From: Aquabacterium soli
Lineage (GTDB): Bacteria; Pseudomonadota; Gammaproteobacteria; Burkholderiales; Burkholderiaceae_C
Reading direction: 5' to 3'
Assembly: GCF_003933735.1 (NCBI RefSeq)
Contig: NZ_RSED01000001.1
Coordinates: 248,001 to 312,000, forward strand
Length of the DNA stretch: 64,000 nucleotides
Under the pieces are notes generated by a model that saw only the letters and a program-made list of their open reading frames with translations, searched no databases and was not told the origin of the DNA. Made by a program: the position numbers and the translations under genes. The first letter of the stretch is position 1. The number at the start of each line of letters is the position of its first letter. This document shows positions 1 to 10,441 of the stretch, piece by piece.

Positions 1-1245
1 CTGCCGGCGCATCGTCGCCTGTCTTCCGACCCCGCGCAGGCGGCGTCGGCGTCCGGCGTGTCCGCAGGGCCTGGCGAGTATGTCTATGTGCTCACGGTCA
101 ATGGGCAGACCGTGGCCCGCCAGGGCGTGGCCCCGGCCGGGCAGTTGCCCAAGGCCGACACCGTGGTGGCCGTGACCGCCTTCACCGATGTGAGCTGGCA
201 GCGCCTGGTCCTGCCCCGCGCCCCGTCGGCCCGCCTGCGGCAGGCCCTGGGCAGCCTGCTCGAAGAACAACTGCTGGACGACCCGGAAGACCTGCACCTG
301 GCCGTGGCCCCGCAGGCCAAGGCCGGCGAGCCCACCTGGATCGCTGTGTGCGACCACACTTGGCTGACCGGCCAGCTGATGGCCCTCGAAAAGGCCAAGG
401 TGCGTGTCACCCGCGTGGTGCCTGCCGTGTGGCCTGACGCCCCGGAGACCGCCTACTTCCACGAGGTGCACGACACTCCCGGCAGCAGCCGCGAGGATGG
501 CGCCGAACTCATGGTGACCTGGTCCACGCCCGACGGCGTGGCCACCTGGCCCCTGGGCGGCACCCTGGCGCGGGCCCTGCTGCCCGAGCCGCTGCCCGAT
601 GGCGCCCGGTGCTTTGCCACGCCGGCGGCGGCCGCGCCGGCCGAACGCTGGCTGGGCCACGCGGTGCATGCGCAAACCCAGACCGAGCACCTGCTCCAGG
701 CAGCCCGCTCGATGTGGAACCTGCTGCAGTTCGAACTCACGCCCAACACCAAGGGCCTGCAGGTGGTGGCCGACCAGTGGCGCCAGTTCCTGAGCCCGCA
801 GTGGCGCCCGGTGCGGGCGGGCCTGCTGGCCCTGGTGCTGGTGCAGGTGGTCGGCCTGAACCTGTGGGCCTGGCACCAGCAGCGCGAGGTCAAGGCCCGC
901 CGCGATGCCATCACGACCGTGCTCAAGCAGACGCACCCCCAGGTGCAGGTGGTGCTGGACGCCCCCGTGCAGATGCGCCGCGAGACCGACAACCTGCGCG
1001 CCCTGGCCGGCCAGCCCGGAGATGCCGACCTGGAGACCCTGATGCAGGCCGTGGCAGGAGCGTGGCAGGGCGATGTGCCCTCGCGAGGCCTGGCCTACGA
1101 TGGCGCCAGCCTGTCCGTGGCCCTGCCTGAACAATGGGGGCAGCCTCAGGTGATGCAGTTCAGTGAAGCGCTCCAGGCGATCGGCTTTTCGGTCGAGCAG
1201 CAGGGCAACGGCCAGGTCACCGTGCGTCGCGCGGGACGGGGCTGA
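1..1245 (+). CDS. gspL: Type II secretion protein GspL (5' end outside window)
   Basis: Inner-membrane assembly protein of the type II secretion system; in the family its cytoplasmic actin-like domain holds the GspE ATPase and its periplasmic part pairs with GspM. The frame is open from base 1, and the residues read there (LPAHRRLSSD) resemble the early part of GspL, so the true start lies upstream and the GTG at 58 is internal. The single membrane segment is at about residues 258-275 counted from that GTG (GLLALVLVQVVGLNLWAW), followed by a periplasmic ferredoxin-like tail. gspM follows after 12 bp. The match to the family and the gene order make the call secure. Confidence 0.93.
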   Translation: MPAHRRLSSDPAQAASASGVSAGPGEYVYVLTVNGQTVARQGVAPAGQLPKADTVVAVTAFTDVSWQRLVLPRAPSARLRQALGSLLEEQLLDDPEDLHLAVAPQAKAGEPTWIAVCDHTWLTGQLMALEKAKVRVTRVVPAVWPDAPETAYFHEVHDTPGSSREDGAELMVTWSTPDGVATWPLGGTLARALLPEPLPDGARCFATPAAAAPAERWLGHAVHAQTQTEHLLQAARSMWNLLQFELTPNTKGLQVVADQWRQFLSPQWRPVRAGLLALVLVQVVGLNLWAWHQQREVKARRDAITTVLKQTHPQVQVVLDAPVQMRRETDNLRALAGQPGDADLETLMQAVAGAWQGDVPSRGLAYDGASLSVALPEQWGQPQVMQFSEALQAIGFSVEQQGNGQVTVRRAGRG

Positions 1246-1257
1246 TCAAGAGACACC

Positions 1258-1785
1258 ATGGCCGAACAATCCGCAACCGCTTCCTCGCTCAACGACCTGC
1301 GCGTCCAGCTCAAGACGCGCTGGGCCGCCATGGCGCCCCGGGAGCGCCGCATGATCACCGTGATGGCCTGGCTTCTGGGCATCACGCTGGTGTTCCTGCT
1401 GGGCGTGCGCCCGGCCTGGAAGACACTGCAGCAGACGCCAGTGCAATTGCGCGAAGTCAACACCGTGCTCGAAGACATGCAGCGCCAGGCGGCGGAGGTC
1501 AAGACGCTGAGGCAGATGCCTGTGGTGCCGCCGGCCCAGGCCGAGGCTGCGCTGCGCAGCGCCACCGAGCGCCTGGGCGAAGGCGCCAAGATCCGCGTGC
1601 TGCCTGATCGCACCGTGGTGACGCTCACCAAGGTGGCGGGGGCCGACCTGGCCCAGTGGCTGGCCGAGGCGCGGGCCAACGCACGTGCGCGGCCCGTGGA
1701 GGCCAATTTTGCGCAGATCGAGCCCGGTGTGTATTCCGGCACCGTCAGCGTGGTGCTGCCCGGCGCCGCGCCGACGGGGCGCTGA
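1258..1785 (+). CDS. gspM: Type II secretion protein GspM
   Basis: Small bitopic inner-membrane protein that partners GspL in the secretion platform. The 175-residue product has a short cytoplasmic N-terminus, one membrane helix at about residues 35-55 (MITVMAWLLGITLVFLLGV) and a periplasmic ferredoxin-like C-terminal half, which is the normal GspM layout and length. The ATG at 1258 lies 12 bp after the gspL stop. Sequence conservation in GspM is low, so the call rests on topology, length and position between gspL and gspN. Confidence 0.9.
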   Translation: MAEQSATASSLNDLRVQLKTRWAAMAPRERRMITVMAWLLGITLVFLLGVRPAWKTLQQTPVQLREVNTVLEDMQRQAAEVKTLRQMPVVPPAQAEAALRSATERLGEGAKIRVLPDRTVVTLTKVAGADLAQWLAEARANARARPVEANFAQIEPGVYSGTVSVVLPGAAPTGR

Positions 1786-1797
1786 GGAGCATTGCCG

Positions 1798-2733
1798 ATG
1801 TCCTGGCTCCCTTCCTTCAAGCGCGGTGTGGCCGGCTGGAAGCCCAAGAGCTTCGAGGCCACCTCGCGCTGGCTGGAATCCACCCTGGAAACCGTCAAGT
1901 GGGAAAAGATGCGCCAGGCGGGCCGCCGCTGGGGCGCCTGGGGGGCGGCGCTGGGTGCTCTGCTGGGCCTGCTGGCTTTCGCGCCGGCTTCCTGGCTGGC
2001 CAACACAGTGACCGCCCGTACCAATGGGCGCCTGGTCCTGGCCGAGGCCCAGGGCACGGTGTGGTCGGGTGATGCGGTGGCGGTGCTCACCGGCGGACCG
2101 GGCAGCCGCGATGCACGGGCCTTGCCGGGGCGGCTGGGCTGGCACTTGCGCCTGCATGGCCTGGGCCTGCGGCTGGAGCTCACCCAGGACTGCTGCCTGC
2201 CAGAGCCTGTGGCGCTGATCGTGCGCCCGCGCTGGGGGCGTGTGCAGGCTGAACTGATCAACGGCCGCCAGGCGCAGGCCCCGGCGGGCGCGCCCGGTGG
2301 ATACGATGCCGGCGTGAACGCGCAGTGGCCCGCCGGCTGGCTGTCTGGCCTGGGGGCCCCCTGGAACACCCTGGAGCTGACCGGTACCCTGCGCCTGCGC
2401 ACGCAAGGTCTGCGCATGGAGTGGGCCCAGGGCCAGTTGATGGTGGAGGGCCGTGCCGACTTCGTGTTCCAGGACGTGGCCTCGCGCGTGACCACGCTGG
2501 ATCGCCTGGGCACCTACCGGCTGTCGCTGGATGGCGGGCAAGGACAGGTCATGCTGGGCCTGGCCACTGAAAGTGGCGCCTTGCAACTCAGTGGTGCGGG
2601 CTCGGCCGGGCCGGGCGGTGTGCGCTTCCGGGGCGAGGCCTCGGCCGCAGAGGCCGAGCGCGGCGCCTTGAGCAATTTGTTGAACATCATCGGCCGCCGC
2701 GAAGGCGACCGTTCTGTCATTTCGATCGGATAA
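1798..2733 (+). CDS. gspN: Type II secretion protein GspN
   Basis: Accessory type II secretion component found in only some systems. The 311-residue protein has an N-terminal cytoplasmic stretch, one membrane helix near residues 45-67 (GAALGALLGLLAFAPASWLA) and a periplasmic beta-rich domain. I chose the ATG at 1798 because GAGGAG at 1784-1789 is well spaced from it; an in-frame TTG at 1792 is too close to that site. The gene lies between gspM and gspD, with 3 bp to the gspD start, so translation is probably coupled. Confidence 0.88.
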   Translation: MSWLPSFKRGVAGWKPKSFEATSRWLESTLETVKWEKMRQAGRRWGAWGAALGALLGLLAFAPASWLANTVTARTNGRLVLAEAQGTVWSGDAVAVLTGGPGSRDARALPGRLGWHLRLHGLGLRLELTQDCCLPEPVALIVRPRWGRVQAELINGRQAQAPAGAPGGYDAGVNAQWPAGWLSGLGAPWNTLELTGTLRLRTQGLRMEWAQGQLMVEGRADFVFQDVASRVTTLDRLGTYRLSLDGGQGQVMLGLATESGALQLSGAGSAGPGGVRFRGEASAAEAERGALSNLLNIIGRREGDRSVISIG

Positions 2734-2736
2734 GTC

Positions 2737-5061
2737 ATGCTGACCCATCCTCTGGTTTCACGTCCCCGCGCGGTTGCGCTGGCCACCACCCTGGCGCTGG
2801 TCTTCGGACCTGGCGGCGTGCTGCCCCTGGTGTCCCTGCTGTCGGCCGGTCAGGCCCTGGCCGCTCCTGTCAAGAAGGAGGGGGCCACGGTCACCGTCAA
2901 CTTCGTCAACGCCGAGATCGACGGCGTGGCCCGCGCCATGGCCGCCATCATCGATCGCCAGATCATGGTCGATCCGCGGGTGAAGGGCACGATCACGCTG
3001 TACAGCGAGCAGCCGCTCACGCCGCGCGAGGCCTACCTGAACTTCCTGTCGGCCCTGCGCGGGCAGGGTTTTGCGCTGGTAGAGGTCGCAGGCCTGCTCA
3101 AGGTGGTGCCCGAGGCCGAGGCCAAGTTGCAGACCGGCACCGTCGATGTCGGCAATGCCGTCAAGCGCTCGGGCGACCAGGTGCTCACGCAGATCTTCAG
3201 GCTGCAGTACGAAACGGCCAACAGCATGGTCACGGTGCTGCGCCCACTGATCAGCCCCAACAACACCATCAACGCCAACCCGACCACCAACACGCTGGTG
3301 ATCACGGACTACGCCGACAACCTGCGCCGCATCGGCCAGATCATCGCGGCCATGGATGTGCCCAACGCCACCGAGATGGAGGCGATCCCGCTGCAGTACG
3401 CCATCGCGTCCGATCTGGCGCCCATGGTGCAGCGTTTTGCCGATGGTGGCGGCACGGCCGTGCCGGGCGCTGCTGCCGGTACCCAGTCCACCACGGTGAT
3501 GGCCGAGCCGCGCACCAACACCCTGCTGGTGCGCGCAGCCAACCCGGCACGCCTGGTCATGCTCAAGGGCCTGATCCAGCGGCTGGACCGGCCCGGCAGC
3601 AATGGTCTGGCTGGCAGCGGCATCAACGTGGTCTACCTCAAGAACGCCGATGCCGTGAAGCTGGCGCAGATCCTGCGCGCGGCCTTCCCGACGGGCGGCG
3701 GGTCGTCCTCATCGTCCGGCGGCAGCAGCGGCACTTCGTCCATGCCGACCAGCACCACACCGACTGCGAGCACCACCAGCAACAGTTCCAGTTCACTTTC
3801 CTCGGGCTCATCCTCTTCGTCAGGCGCATCGACCCAGGCCACTGCCCCAGTGGGCGCCTCGGCTCAGCCCTCCACGGGCGGTTTCATCCAGGCCGACCCC
3901 GCCAGCAATTCGCTGATCATCACCGCGCCGGATGCGCTGTACCGCCAGTTGCGGGCCGTGATCGACCAACTCGATGGCCGTCGTGCGCAGATCTACATCG
4001 AGGCCATGGTCGTCGAGGTGTCCGAGAACAAGCTCAACGAGGTCGGCATCCAGTGGGTGAGTGCCTTGGGCAGCACCGCCGGGCTTGGCACCAACCTGCC
4101 CGTGGGTGGCATCCCCGGCCTGCTTGCCGCGGCCGTCAGCCCGGAAACCACGCTCGCGAACGCCAAGGGCCTGAACATCGGGGTGGTGAAGAAGAACAGC
4201 AATGGCACGTACAGCCTGGGCGCACTGGCCAACTTCCTGGAGACCAAGGCCGACGGCAACGTGCTGTCCAAGCCGAACATGATCACGCTGGACAACGAGG
4301 AAGCCAAGATCGTGGTCGGCCAGAACGTGCCCTTCGTGACGGGCTCTTACTCGACCTCTAGCGGCGGCTCGACCGTCAGCCCGTACACCACGGTGGAACG
4401 CAAGGACGTGGGCCTGACCCTGCGGGTGCGTCCGCAGGTGGGCGAGGGCGGCGTGGTGCGCATGACGGTGTTCCAGGAGAACTCATCCGTCGAAGCGGCC
4501 ACCGTCAACGCCGCCAATGGGCCGACCACCAACAAGAGTTCGATCGAGACCACGGTGGTGATCGACGACGGCTCCACCCTGGTGCTGGCTGGCCTGCTCA
4601 AGGACGAATACAGCAACTCCGATTCCCAGGTGCCCTTGCTGGGCGACATCCCCTACCTGGGCAATCTCTTCAAATCGCGTTCGCGTGAGCGCAAGAAGAG
4701 CAACCTGATGGTGTTCCTGCGCCCGGTGGTGATGCGCGGTGAAGAGGCCACCAATGCTGTCACCCTGGACCGCTACGACTACATGCGCCAGCGTCAATTG
4801 GCAGGACAGCCCATACCCTGGGCACTGCCGATCAACTCGGCACCGATGCTTGACCCACTCAAGCTGAGCAACGATCTATCCCCGCCCTCGGTACGCCAGC
4901 CGCTGGACATGCCCGGCGCGCCGGAGCCCACGGTGGTGATGCCGCCCAATTCGGGTTATGCCCCGCGCCTGGCACCGTCAACGGCCGTGCCCGTGTCTCC
5001 GCAGCCGGTGGTGCCCACGCAGCCCTTGCCCCCGGTCGCGCCGGCCTTCCCGTCGAACTGA
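2737..5061 (+). CDS. gspD: Type II secretion outer-membrane secretin GspD
   Basis: Forms the outer-membrane channel of the type II secretion system. The 774-residue product begins with a signal peptide (cleavage probably after AGQALA, near residue 42), then the N0 domain, repeated N1-N3 domains, and the secretin core ending around residue 660 ([17 protein letters not shown] is the family hallmark). A serine/threonine-rich insert occupies about residues 322-378 in the third N domain. The C-terminal roughly 110 residues are proline-rich and could hold the pilotin-binding S domain. No separate pilotin gene is in the window. Confidence 0.96.
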   Translation: MLTHPLVSRPRAVALATTLALVFGPGGVLPLVSLLSAGQALAAPVKKEGATVTVNFVNAEIDGVARAMAAIIDRQIMVDPRVKGTITLYSEQPLTPREAYLNFLSALRGQGFALVEVAGLLKVVPEAEAKLQTGTVDVGNAVKRSGDQVLTQIFRLQYETANSMVTVLRPLISPNNTINANPTTNTLVITDYADNLRRIGQIIAAMDVPNATEMEAIPLQYAIASDLAPMVQRFADGGGTAVPGAAAGTQSTTVMAEPRTNTLLVRAANPARLVMLKGLIQRLDRPGSNGLAGSGINVVYLKNADAVKLAQILRAAFPTGGGSSSSSGGSSGTSSMPTSTTPTASTTSNSSSSLSSGSSSSSGASTQATAPVGASAQPSTGGFIQADPASNSLIITAPDALYRQLRAVIDQLDGRRAQIYIEAMVVEVSENKLNEVGIQWVSALGSTAGLGTNLPVGGIPGLLAAAVSPETTLANAKGLNIGVVKKNSNGTYSLGALANFLETKADGNVLSKPNMITLDNEEAKIVVGQNVPFVTGSYSTSSGGSTVSPYTTVERKDVGLTLRVRPQVGEGGVVRMTVFQENSSVEAATVNAANGPTTNKSSIETTVVIDDGSTLVLAGLLKDEYSNSDSQVPLLGDIPYLGNLFKSRSRERKKSNLMVFLRPVVMRGEEATNAVTLDRYDYMRQRQLAGQPIPWALPINSAPMLDPLKLSNDLSPPSVRQPLDMPGAPEPTVVMPPNSGYAPRLAPSTAVPVSPQPVVPTQPLPPVAPAFPSN

Positions 5062-5075
5062 GCCGGAGCACAACC

Positions 5076-6500
5076 ATGGGCGCCCGCCACCCCCTGCCAT
5101 ACGCCTTCGCGCGCAGCAATGGCCTGCTGCTCGAAACCGACGGCGAGCGCGTCACCCTCTGGACCAGCGAGGGCGTGCCCCTGTCGGCGTTGTCGGAGGT
5201 GATGCGGCACTACGTGGTCAACGCCATCGAGCGCGAGCCCGCTGAAACGCTGAGCCAGCGCATCGCTTCGGCCTATGCGGCCGGCGAGGGCAGCGCGGCC
5301 GCCGTGGTCGGCGAGGTCGAGAGCGCGGTCGATCTGTCTCGCATGATGCAGGACCTGCCCGCCGTGGAAGACCTGCTCGAATCGAGCAACGACGCGCCCA
5401 TCATCCGCATGCTCAACGCGCTGCTCACGCAGGCCGCGAAGGATGGCGCCTCCGACATCCACATCGAACCGTATGAGCGCAGCTCGGCCGTGCGCTTCCG
5501 GGTCGACGGCACCTTGCGCGAGGTGGTCGCGCCCAACAAGGCCCTGCACGCCGCCCTGATCTCGCGCCTCAAGATCATGGCCGAGCTCGACATCTCTGAA
5601 AAGCGCCTGCCGCAGGATGGCCGCATCAGCCTGCGCATCGGCGGCCGCGCGGTGGATGTGCGCGTGTCCACCTTGCCATCAGCCCACGGCGAGCGCGCCG
5701 TGCTGCGTCTGCTGGACAAGGGCGATGCCAACAAGTTCACCCTCGAATCGCTGGGCATGAGCGGCGATTCGCTCGACCGCTTCAAGCGCCTGCTGCGCCA
5801 GCCCCACGGCATCGTGCTGGTCACCGGGCCCACCGGCTCGGGCAAGACGACCACGCTGTACGCGGGCCTGAGCACGGTCGATGCCTCGACCACCAATGTG
5901 CTCACCGTGGAAGACCCGGTCGAATACGAGCTGGCCGGCATCGGCCAGACCCAGGTCAACGCCAAGATCGAGCTGACCTTCGCCAAGGCCCTGCGCGCCA
6001 TCCTGCGGCAGGATCCTGACGTGATCATGATCGGTGAAATCCGCGATTTCGAGACCGCGCAGATCGCCGTGCAGGCTTCGCTCACAGGCCACTTGGTGCT
6101 GGCCACGCTGCACACCAACGACGCGCCCAGCGCGGTCACCCGCCTGACCGACATGGGCATCGAGCCCTTCCTGCTGTCCTCCAGCCTGATCGGCGTGCTG
6201 GCCCAGCGCCTGGTGCGCAAGCTGTGCCCGCACTGCAAGCGCGAAGACGAGCAGCACCGCTGGCACCCCGTGGGCTGCACCGAATGCGGCATGACAGGCT
6301 ACAAGGGCCGGACAGGCGTGTATGAGCTGATGGTGGCCGATGACGAGATCCGCGGCCTGATCCACAGCCAGGCGTCCGAGGCCCGCCTGTTCGAGGTGGC
6401 CCAGCTCGATGGCATGCAGACCATGCGCGAGGACGGCGAGCGGCTGGTGAACGAAGGCGTCACCTCGCTTGAAGAGGTTCTGCGCGTCACGCGCGAATAA
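5076..6500 (+). CDS. gspE: Type II secretion ATPase GspE
   Basis: Hexameric cytoplasmic ATPase that powers pseudopilus assembly. The 474-residue protein shows Walker A (GPTGSGKTT), the Asp box (VEDPVEYEL), Walker B ([12 protein letters not shown]), the His box ([11 protein letters not shown]) and a C-terminal zinc-binding C-module with two Cys pairs (CPHC, CTEC). The N-terminal GspL-binding domain is somewhat short, giving a total slightly under the usual 490-500 residues. The ATG at 5076 has GGAG about 8 bp upstream and lies 14 bp after gspD. Confidence 0.97.
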   Translation: MGARHPLPYAFARSNGLLLETDGERVTLWTSEGVPLSALSEVMRHYVVNAIEREPAETLSQRIASAYAAGEGSAAAVVGEVESAVDLSRMMQDLPAVEDLLESSNDAPIIRMLNALLTQAAKDGASDIHIEPYERSSAVRFRVDGTLREVVAPNKALHAALISRLKIMAELDISEKRLPQDGRISLRIGGRAVDVRVSTLPSAHGERAVLRLLDKGDANKFTLESLGMSGDSLDRFKRLLRQPHGIVLVTGPTGSGKTTTLYAGLSTVDASTTNVLTVEDPVEYELAGIGQTQVNAKIELTFAKALRAILRQDPDVIMIGEIRDFETAQIAVQASLTGHLVLATLHTNDAPSAVTRLTDMGIEPFLLSSSLIGVLAQRLVRKLCPHCKREDEQHRWHPVGCTECGMTGYKGRTGVYELMVADDEIRGLIHSQASEARLFEVAQLDGMQTMREDGERLVNEGVTSLEEVLRVTRE

Positions 6501-6514
6501 GGCCGGAGCCCCCC

Positions 6515-7750
6515 ATGGCCGCTTTCCGCTTCGAAGCCCTGGATGTCGCCGGCAAGACCGTGTCCGGTCTGGTCGATGCCGACAACCCCAAGGCGGCCCG
6601 TGCGCAGTTGCGCGGCCAGAACCTGGTGCCCCTGAAGGTGGACGCCGTGATGGCGCAGCAGCAGGCGCACCAGGAGGCCGGCGGCAAGGCGCCCTCGACC
6701 CTCTTCACGCGGCGCGTGTTCGGTGCCTCGGATCTGTCCATATGGACGCGCCAGCTCTCGGGCCTGGTCGTGGCGGGCCTGCCGCTGGAGCGCGCGCTCA
6801 CGGCCCTGGCCGACGAGGCCGAAGACCCCCGCCAGCGCGAGCTGGTGGCGCACATGCGCTCGGAGGTCAATGCCGGCGCTCCGTTTGCGCAGGCGCTGTC
6901 CGGCTTCAAGCGCGAGTTCGACGATGTGTACCGCGGCGTGGTGGCGGCTGGCGAGCAGAGCGGTCAGCTGGGCAATGTGCTCGACAAGCTGGCCAACGAC
7001 CTGGAAGAGCAGCAGGCGCTGAAATCCAAGCTGATCGGCGCCACGCTCTACCCCGCCATTGTGTCCCTGTTCGCCGTGGTGATCGTGGTGGCGCTGCTGG
7101 TGTTCGTGGTGCCACAGGTGGCCCAGGTGTTCTCCAGCAGCAAGCGGGCCTTGCCCTTCCTCACCCAGTTCATGCTGGGCCTGAGCGCGCTGATGCGCAA
7201 CTGGGGCTGGCTGATCGCGCTGGTGGTGATCGGTGGTTTCTCGGGCCTGATGTTCGCTCGGCGCGATGAGGGCTTCCGCCTGAAGTTCGATGCCTTCTGG
7301 CTGGGCCTGCCCTTGATCGGCAAGCTCTCGCGCGGCTACAACGCAGCGCGCTTCGCCGGCACGCTGGCCATGCTGGCCGGCTCGGGCGTGCCCATCCTCA
7401 AGGCCCTGCAGGCCGCCGCAGAAACCTTGTCCAACCGCGCCATGCGGGCCGATGCGCTCGATGCGCTGGTGCAGGTGCGCGAAGGTGCGCCGCTGGCCTC
7501 GGCCCTGGCGGCCAAGAAACGCTTCCCGGGTCTGTTGCCGATGTTCGCACGCCTGGGCGAGCAGACGGGCCAACTGCCCCTCATGCTCCAGCGTGCGGCC
7601 AACCAGCTCTCTGGTGAAGTGCAGCGCAAGGCCCTGGCCATCGCCACGGTGCTAGAACCCCTGCTGATCGTGGTGATGGGCCTGGTGGTGATGCTGATCG
7701 TGATGTCGGTGATGCTGCCCATCATGCAGATGAACACCTGGGTGAAGTGA
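6515..7750 (+). CDS. gspF: Type II secretion inner-membrane platform protein GspF
   Basis: Polytopic platform protein of the type II secretion inner-membrane complex. It has the two repeated GspF cytoplasmic domains (about residues 70-195 and 275-395), each followed by hydrophobic segments; the pattern LTALADEAEDPRQRELV and its second copy are typical. Length 411 is normal for the family. It begins 14 bp after gspE and is the last gene of the visible operon, ending in a palindrome shared with the convergent kinase gene. No gspC is visible in the window. Confidence 0.96.
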   Translation: MAAFRFEALDVAGKTVSGLVDADNPKAARAQLRGQNLVPLKVDAVMAQQQAHQEAGGKAPSTLFTRRVFGASDLSIWTRQLSGLVVAGLPLERALTALADEAEDPRQRELVAHMRSEVNAGAPFAQALSGFKREFDDVYRGVVAAGEQSGQLGNVLDKLANDLEEQQALKSKLIGATLYPAIVSLFAVVIVVALLVFVVPQVAQVFSSSKRALPFLTQFMLGLSALMRNWGWLIALVVIGGFSGLMFARRDEGFRLKFDAFWLGLPLIGKLSRGYNAARFAGTLAMLAGSGVPILKALQAAAETLSNRAMRADALDALVQVREGAPLASALAAKKRFPGLLPMFARLGEQTGQLPLMLQRAANQLSGEVQRKALAIATVLEPLLIVVMGLVVMLIVMSVMLPIMQMNTWVK

Positions 7751-7767
7751 TCACCCGCTGGTGATCA
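7748..7767. terminator. Perfect 8-bp inverted repeat holding both convergent stop codons
   Basis: TGATCACC (7748-7755) and GGTGATCA (7760-7767) flank the loop CGCT. The left arm begins with the gspF stop codon TGA, and the right arm ends with the reverse-strand TGA of the kinase gene, so one hairpin closes both genes. There is no T-run on either side, so it is a terminator only by position. It could act as a bidirectional stop or transcript-end stabiliser. Confidence 0.5.
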
Positions 7768-10218
7768 GGCGTTGGCCGCGGTCGACGCAGTGCCACCCAG
7801 GTTGTCGGGATGTACGCTCAACTGCAGCTCGATCACCCGCAACAGCGCCTCGGCCTGGAAAGGCTTGTGCAGCACCGGGATGCTGCTGTTCATCAGCGAT
7901 TGCAGCTGTTCGCTGGCCGTGTCCCCCGTGATCACGAGCGCTGCGAGTTGCGGGTGCGCGCCTCGCGCCAGGCCAATCGCCTGAAGGCCATCGCCATCGC
8001 ACAGCCGGTGGTCGGTGATCAGCATGTCGATGGACATCACGCGCTGCAGCAGTTCGTCCAGCGCGTCCAGCGAATCCACCGCGCTCACGTAGGCACCCCA
8101 GGCGCGCAGGCGCTCCGTCAGGGCCTGGCGCACGCTGGCGTCGTCGTCCACGACAACGATGTGGCGGTCTTGCAGCGGGTGCTCCGATCCGGCCGGAGGT
8201 GCCGGTTCAGGCGTGGCGGCGGCCTGGGCCACGGCCTGCGCACCCAGCCGTGCCGGGACCTCGATCGAAAAGCACGAGCCATGGCCCACGCGTGAGCGCA
8301 GCCCGATCGGGTGGTCCAGCAGGCGCGAGGCGCGTTGCACGATGGACAAGCCCAGGCCCAAGCCCTTGGCCTGGTTGCGCTCCGGGTTGGCCAGTTGCAC
8401 GAAATCCTGGAAGATGCGTTGCTGGTCTTCAGGCGCGATGCCACCACCCGTGTCCCACACCTGGATGGACAGGTTCTGGCCGCGACGGCGCACGCCCACC
8501 AGCACGCCGCCTCGCTGGGTGTAGCGCACGGCATTGCCGACCAGGTTGCGCACCATCTGCTCCAGCAGCACGGGATCGCTCTCGGCCACGGCCTGGGTGG
8601 GGCGCAGGCGCAGGCGCAGGCCCTTCGCCCGTGCGGCCGGATCTTCGTGCGTGGCGATGCGGCGCAGCAGGTCGCCCAGCGCCACCCCCTGCCAGTGCGG
8701 GCGGATGGCCTTGGCCTCCAGTCGCGACAGGTCCAGCAGCCCGCTGAGCAGGTTCTCCATCGCACGCACGGCGTCCGCCAGGCGGTCGGTCATGTCCTTC
8801 AGGGGCGAATCTTTCAGTCGCTCGCGCAGCAGGCCCGACAGCAGGCCCACGGCGGCCACGGGTTGGCGCAGGTCGTGGCTGGCCGCGGCCAGGAAGTGGC
8901 CCTTGGCGGCGTTGGCCGCAGCCAGGTCCTCGGTGCGCTCGGCCACCTTGCGTTCGAGCTGAACATTGTGCTGCTCGACCTCGCCCACGGCCTCGATGAA
9001 GCGGTTCATCAGCGCCACGCCATAGCTGGCCAGCGTGATGGGCGTGGCCAGCGACATCCAGTAGGTGTGCATCACCGAGACCATGCCCTGCAGGCGCATG
9101 TAGTCGTGCACCCCGGCCACCAGCGAGATCGCGATGCCCAGCACCATGCCCCGGCCCGACCATCCGCCGAACTTGGCCGGTACGCGCAGCAGCAGGGTCA
9201 AGGTGGGCAGCATCAACAGCAGCATCGCCGGGTAAACCACGGCACGCACCTGCGGCAGCACGCCGTGCGACACCGCGATGGCGCCCAGCAGAGGCGCGCC
9301 GATCAGCGTGCCCCACAGCACCTTGCGGAACCACGGCCAGTTCTTGTCGGCGATCGCCATCGCGAAGGCGCCCAGCAGCACGGTGGCCGTGGTCTGCGCG
9401 CTGAAGTAGATCCAGGCGCTGAGCTCGGGCGGGATCGTGGGCCCGTTGACCACGTAGTAGGCACTGTTGCGCACGGACACCACCATGGCGAGCAGGCCCA
9501 GCATGCCCATGCCCACCTCCTGGCGGCGCCGCAGCCAGATCAGCGTGAGGAAGACGGCGAACGCCGCGGACACCACGTTCACCGCCAGGGGCAGGCCCTC
9601 GGTGAGGAAGCTCTGTACGGTGAAGCCGGGCATCACATCGGCCGCCAGCCCGATGATGGGCACGGACATCCCGCCCATGCTGCCGTGGTGCACCTCGACG
9701 GCCAGCTGGTTGGGGCCTTCGCGCAGCAGCTCGCGCGGCACCTGCACCATGTAGGCCAGCGGCCGGCCTGTGGGGCCGGCGGCGCCCACTGTGGCGGCAT
9801 GGATGAGCTGGCCATTGAGCCACAGGCGGTGCTGGAAGCTGAGCCGGTCGATGCGCACGGCCCATGGGCCTTCGCCCAAGGCGCTTGGCGCGCGTGCCAG
9901 GTTGAAGGTGATCTCGTAGCGCCCCACGCCGCCGCCGGGCTGGCCGCGCTCGGCCCAGGTGTCGGGCAGTGTCACGTCCAGCCATTCACTGCCTGGATTG
10001 ACCGCAGTGGGCATCAGGCGAAAACGCTGCTGCGCAAAGCTCACATCCGGGTGGGACGACTGGCTGATGAACCAGGGATGGGCCGACCACACCAGCAGCG
10101 TCAGGAAGGTGGCTGCGCCGATCCAGCCCAGCAGGGCGATCAGGCGGCGGTGCCAGGCGGGCAGCCTTGGCAGGGCGGCGTCAGGAGACAGGGCTCCCTG
10201 TGCAGCGCGGGCGGACAT
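7765..10218 (-). CDS. Hybrid sensor histidine kinase with 7TM-DISM-like sensor and receiver domain
   Basis: An 817-residue inner-membrane signal-transduction kinase. In order: a membrane anchor near residues 27-47; a periplasmic beta-rich sensor domain (about 48-205) like those of 7TMR-DISM proteins; a block of seven hydrophobic segments (about 210-420); a short coiled coil; a HisKA domain with phospho-acceptor His448 in SHDLRQP; a HATPase domain with an N box (NLVGNAVRYT) and a G box (GLGLGLSIV); and a C-terminal receiver with acceptor Asp736 (LITDHRL). No DNA-binding partner is adjacent, so phosphate probably passes from the receiver to a distant regulator. It converges on gspF; no functional link to secretion is shown. 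Confidence 0.9.
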   Translation of the reverse strand: MSARAAQGALSPDAALPRLPAWHRRLIALLGWIGAATFLTLLVWSAHPWFISQSSHPDVSFAQQRFRLMPTAVNPGSEWLDVTLPDTWAERGQPGGGVGRYEITFNLARAPSALGEGPWAVRIDRLSFQHRLWLNGQLIHAATVGAAGPTGRPLAYMVQVPRELLREGPNQLAVEVHHGSMGGMSVPIIGLAADVMPGFTVQSFLTEGLPLAVNVVSAAFAVFLTLIWLRRRQEVGMGMLGLLAMVVSVRNSAYYVVNGPTIPPELSAWIYFSAQTTATVLLGAFAMAIADKNWPWFRKVLWGTLIGAPLLGAIAVSHGVLPQVRAVVYPAMLLLMLPTLTLLLRVPAKFGGWSGRGMVLGIAISLVAGVHDYMRLQGMVSVMHTYWMSLATPITLASYGVALMNRFIEAVGEVEQHNVQLERKVAERTEDLAAANAAKGHFLAAASHDLRQPVAAVGLLSGLLRERLKDSPLKDMTDRLADAVRAMENLLSGLLDLSRLEAKAIRPHWQGVALGDLLRRIATHEDPAARAKGLRLRLRPTQAVAESDPVLLEQMVRNLVGNAVRYTQRGGVLVGVRRRGQNLSIQVWDTGGGIAPEDQQRIFQDFVQLANPERNQAKGLGLGLSIVQRASRLLDHPIGLRSRVGHGSCFSIEVPARLGAQAVAQAAATPEPAPPAGSEHPLQDRHIVVVDDDASVRQALTERLRAWGAYVSAVDSLDALDELLQRVMSIDMLITDHRLCDGDGLQAIGLARGAHPQLAALVITGDTASEQLQSLMNSSIPVLHKPFQAEALLRVIELQLSVHPDNLGGTASTAANA

Positions 10219-10441
10219 GGCGATGGGCCTCCGTGTGATTTCTTACCCCGGATTGTCGCCTTTTCGGTCAGCTCAGTTGTATCCAGCCACTGATCCTACG
10301 CCGGATAGGCGCGTTTGTGGGCCGTATTTGCCCCCCGGCAGGGCCCCCTTGTTCGCGGGCTCACCTCGGCTATTCTTTGCTGCAATGATGTCGTGATCAT
10401 GTCCCGGGCCATGGTGTTCACGCCCGGGTGGAGGCGCAGTG

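Noticed and set aside
1792-1797. TTG start for gspN six bases before the ATG
   Set aside because: The ribosome site at 1784-1789 would be only 2 bp from it; the ATG at 1798 is correctly spaced.
3645-3870. Ser/Gly-rich repeat in gspD as a tandem-repeat or frameshift artefact
   Set aside because: The frame stays intact into a conserved secretin core, so it is a genuine low-complexity insert.
8311-10293. 660-residue plus-strand frame opposite the hybrid kinase
   Set aside because: Composition is shadow-like (Gln/His/Ala/Arg) with no domain, while the minus strand encodes complete kinase and receiver domains.
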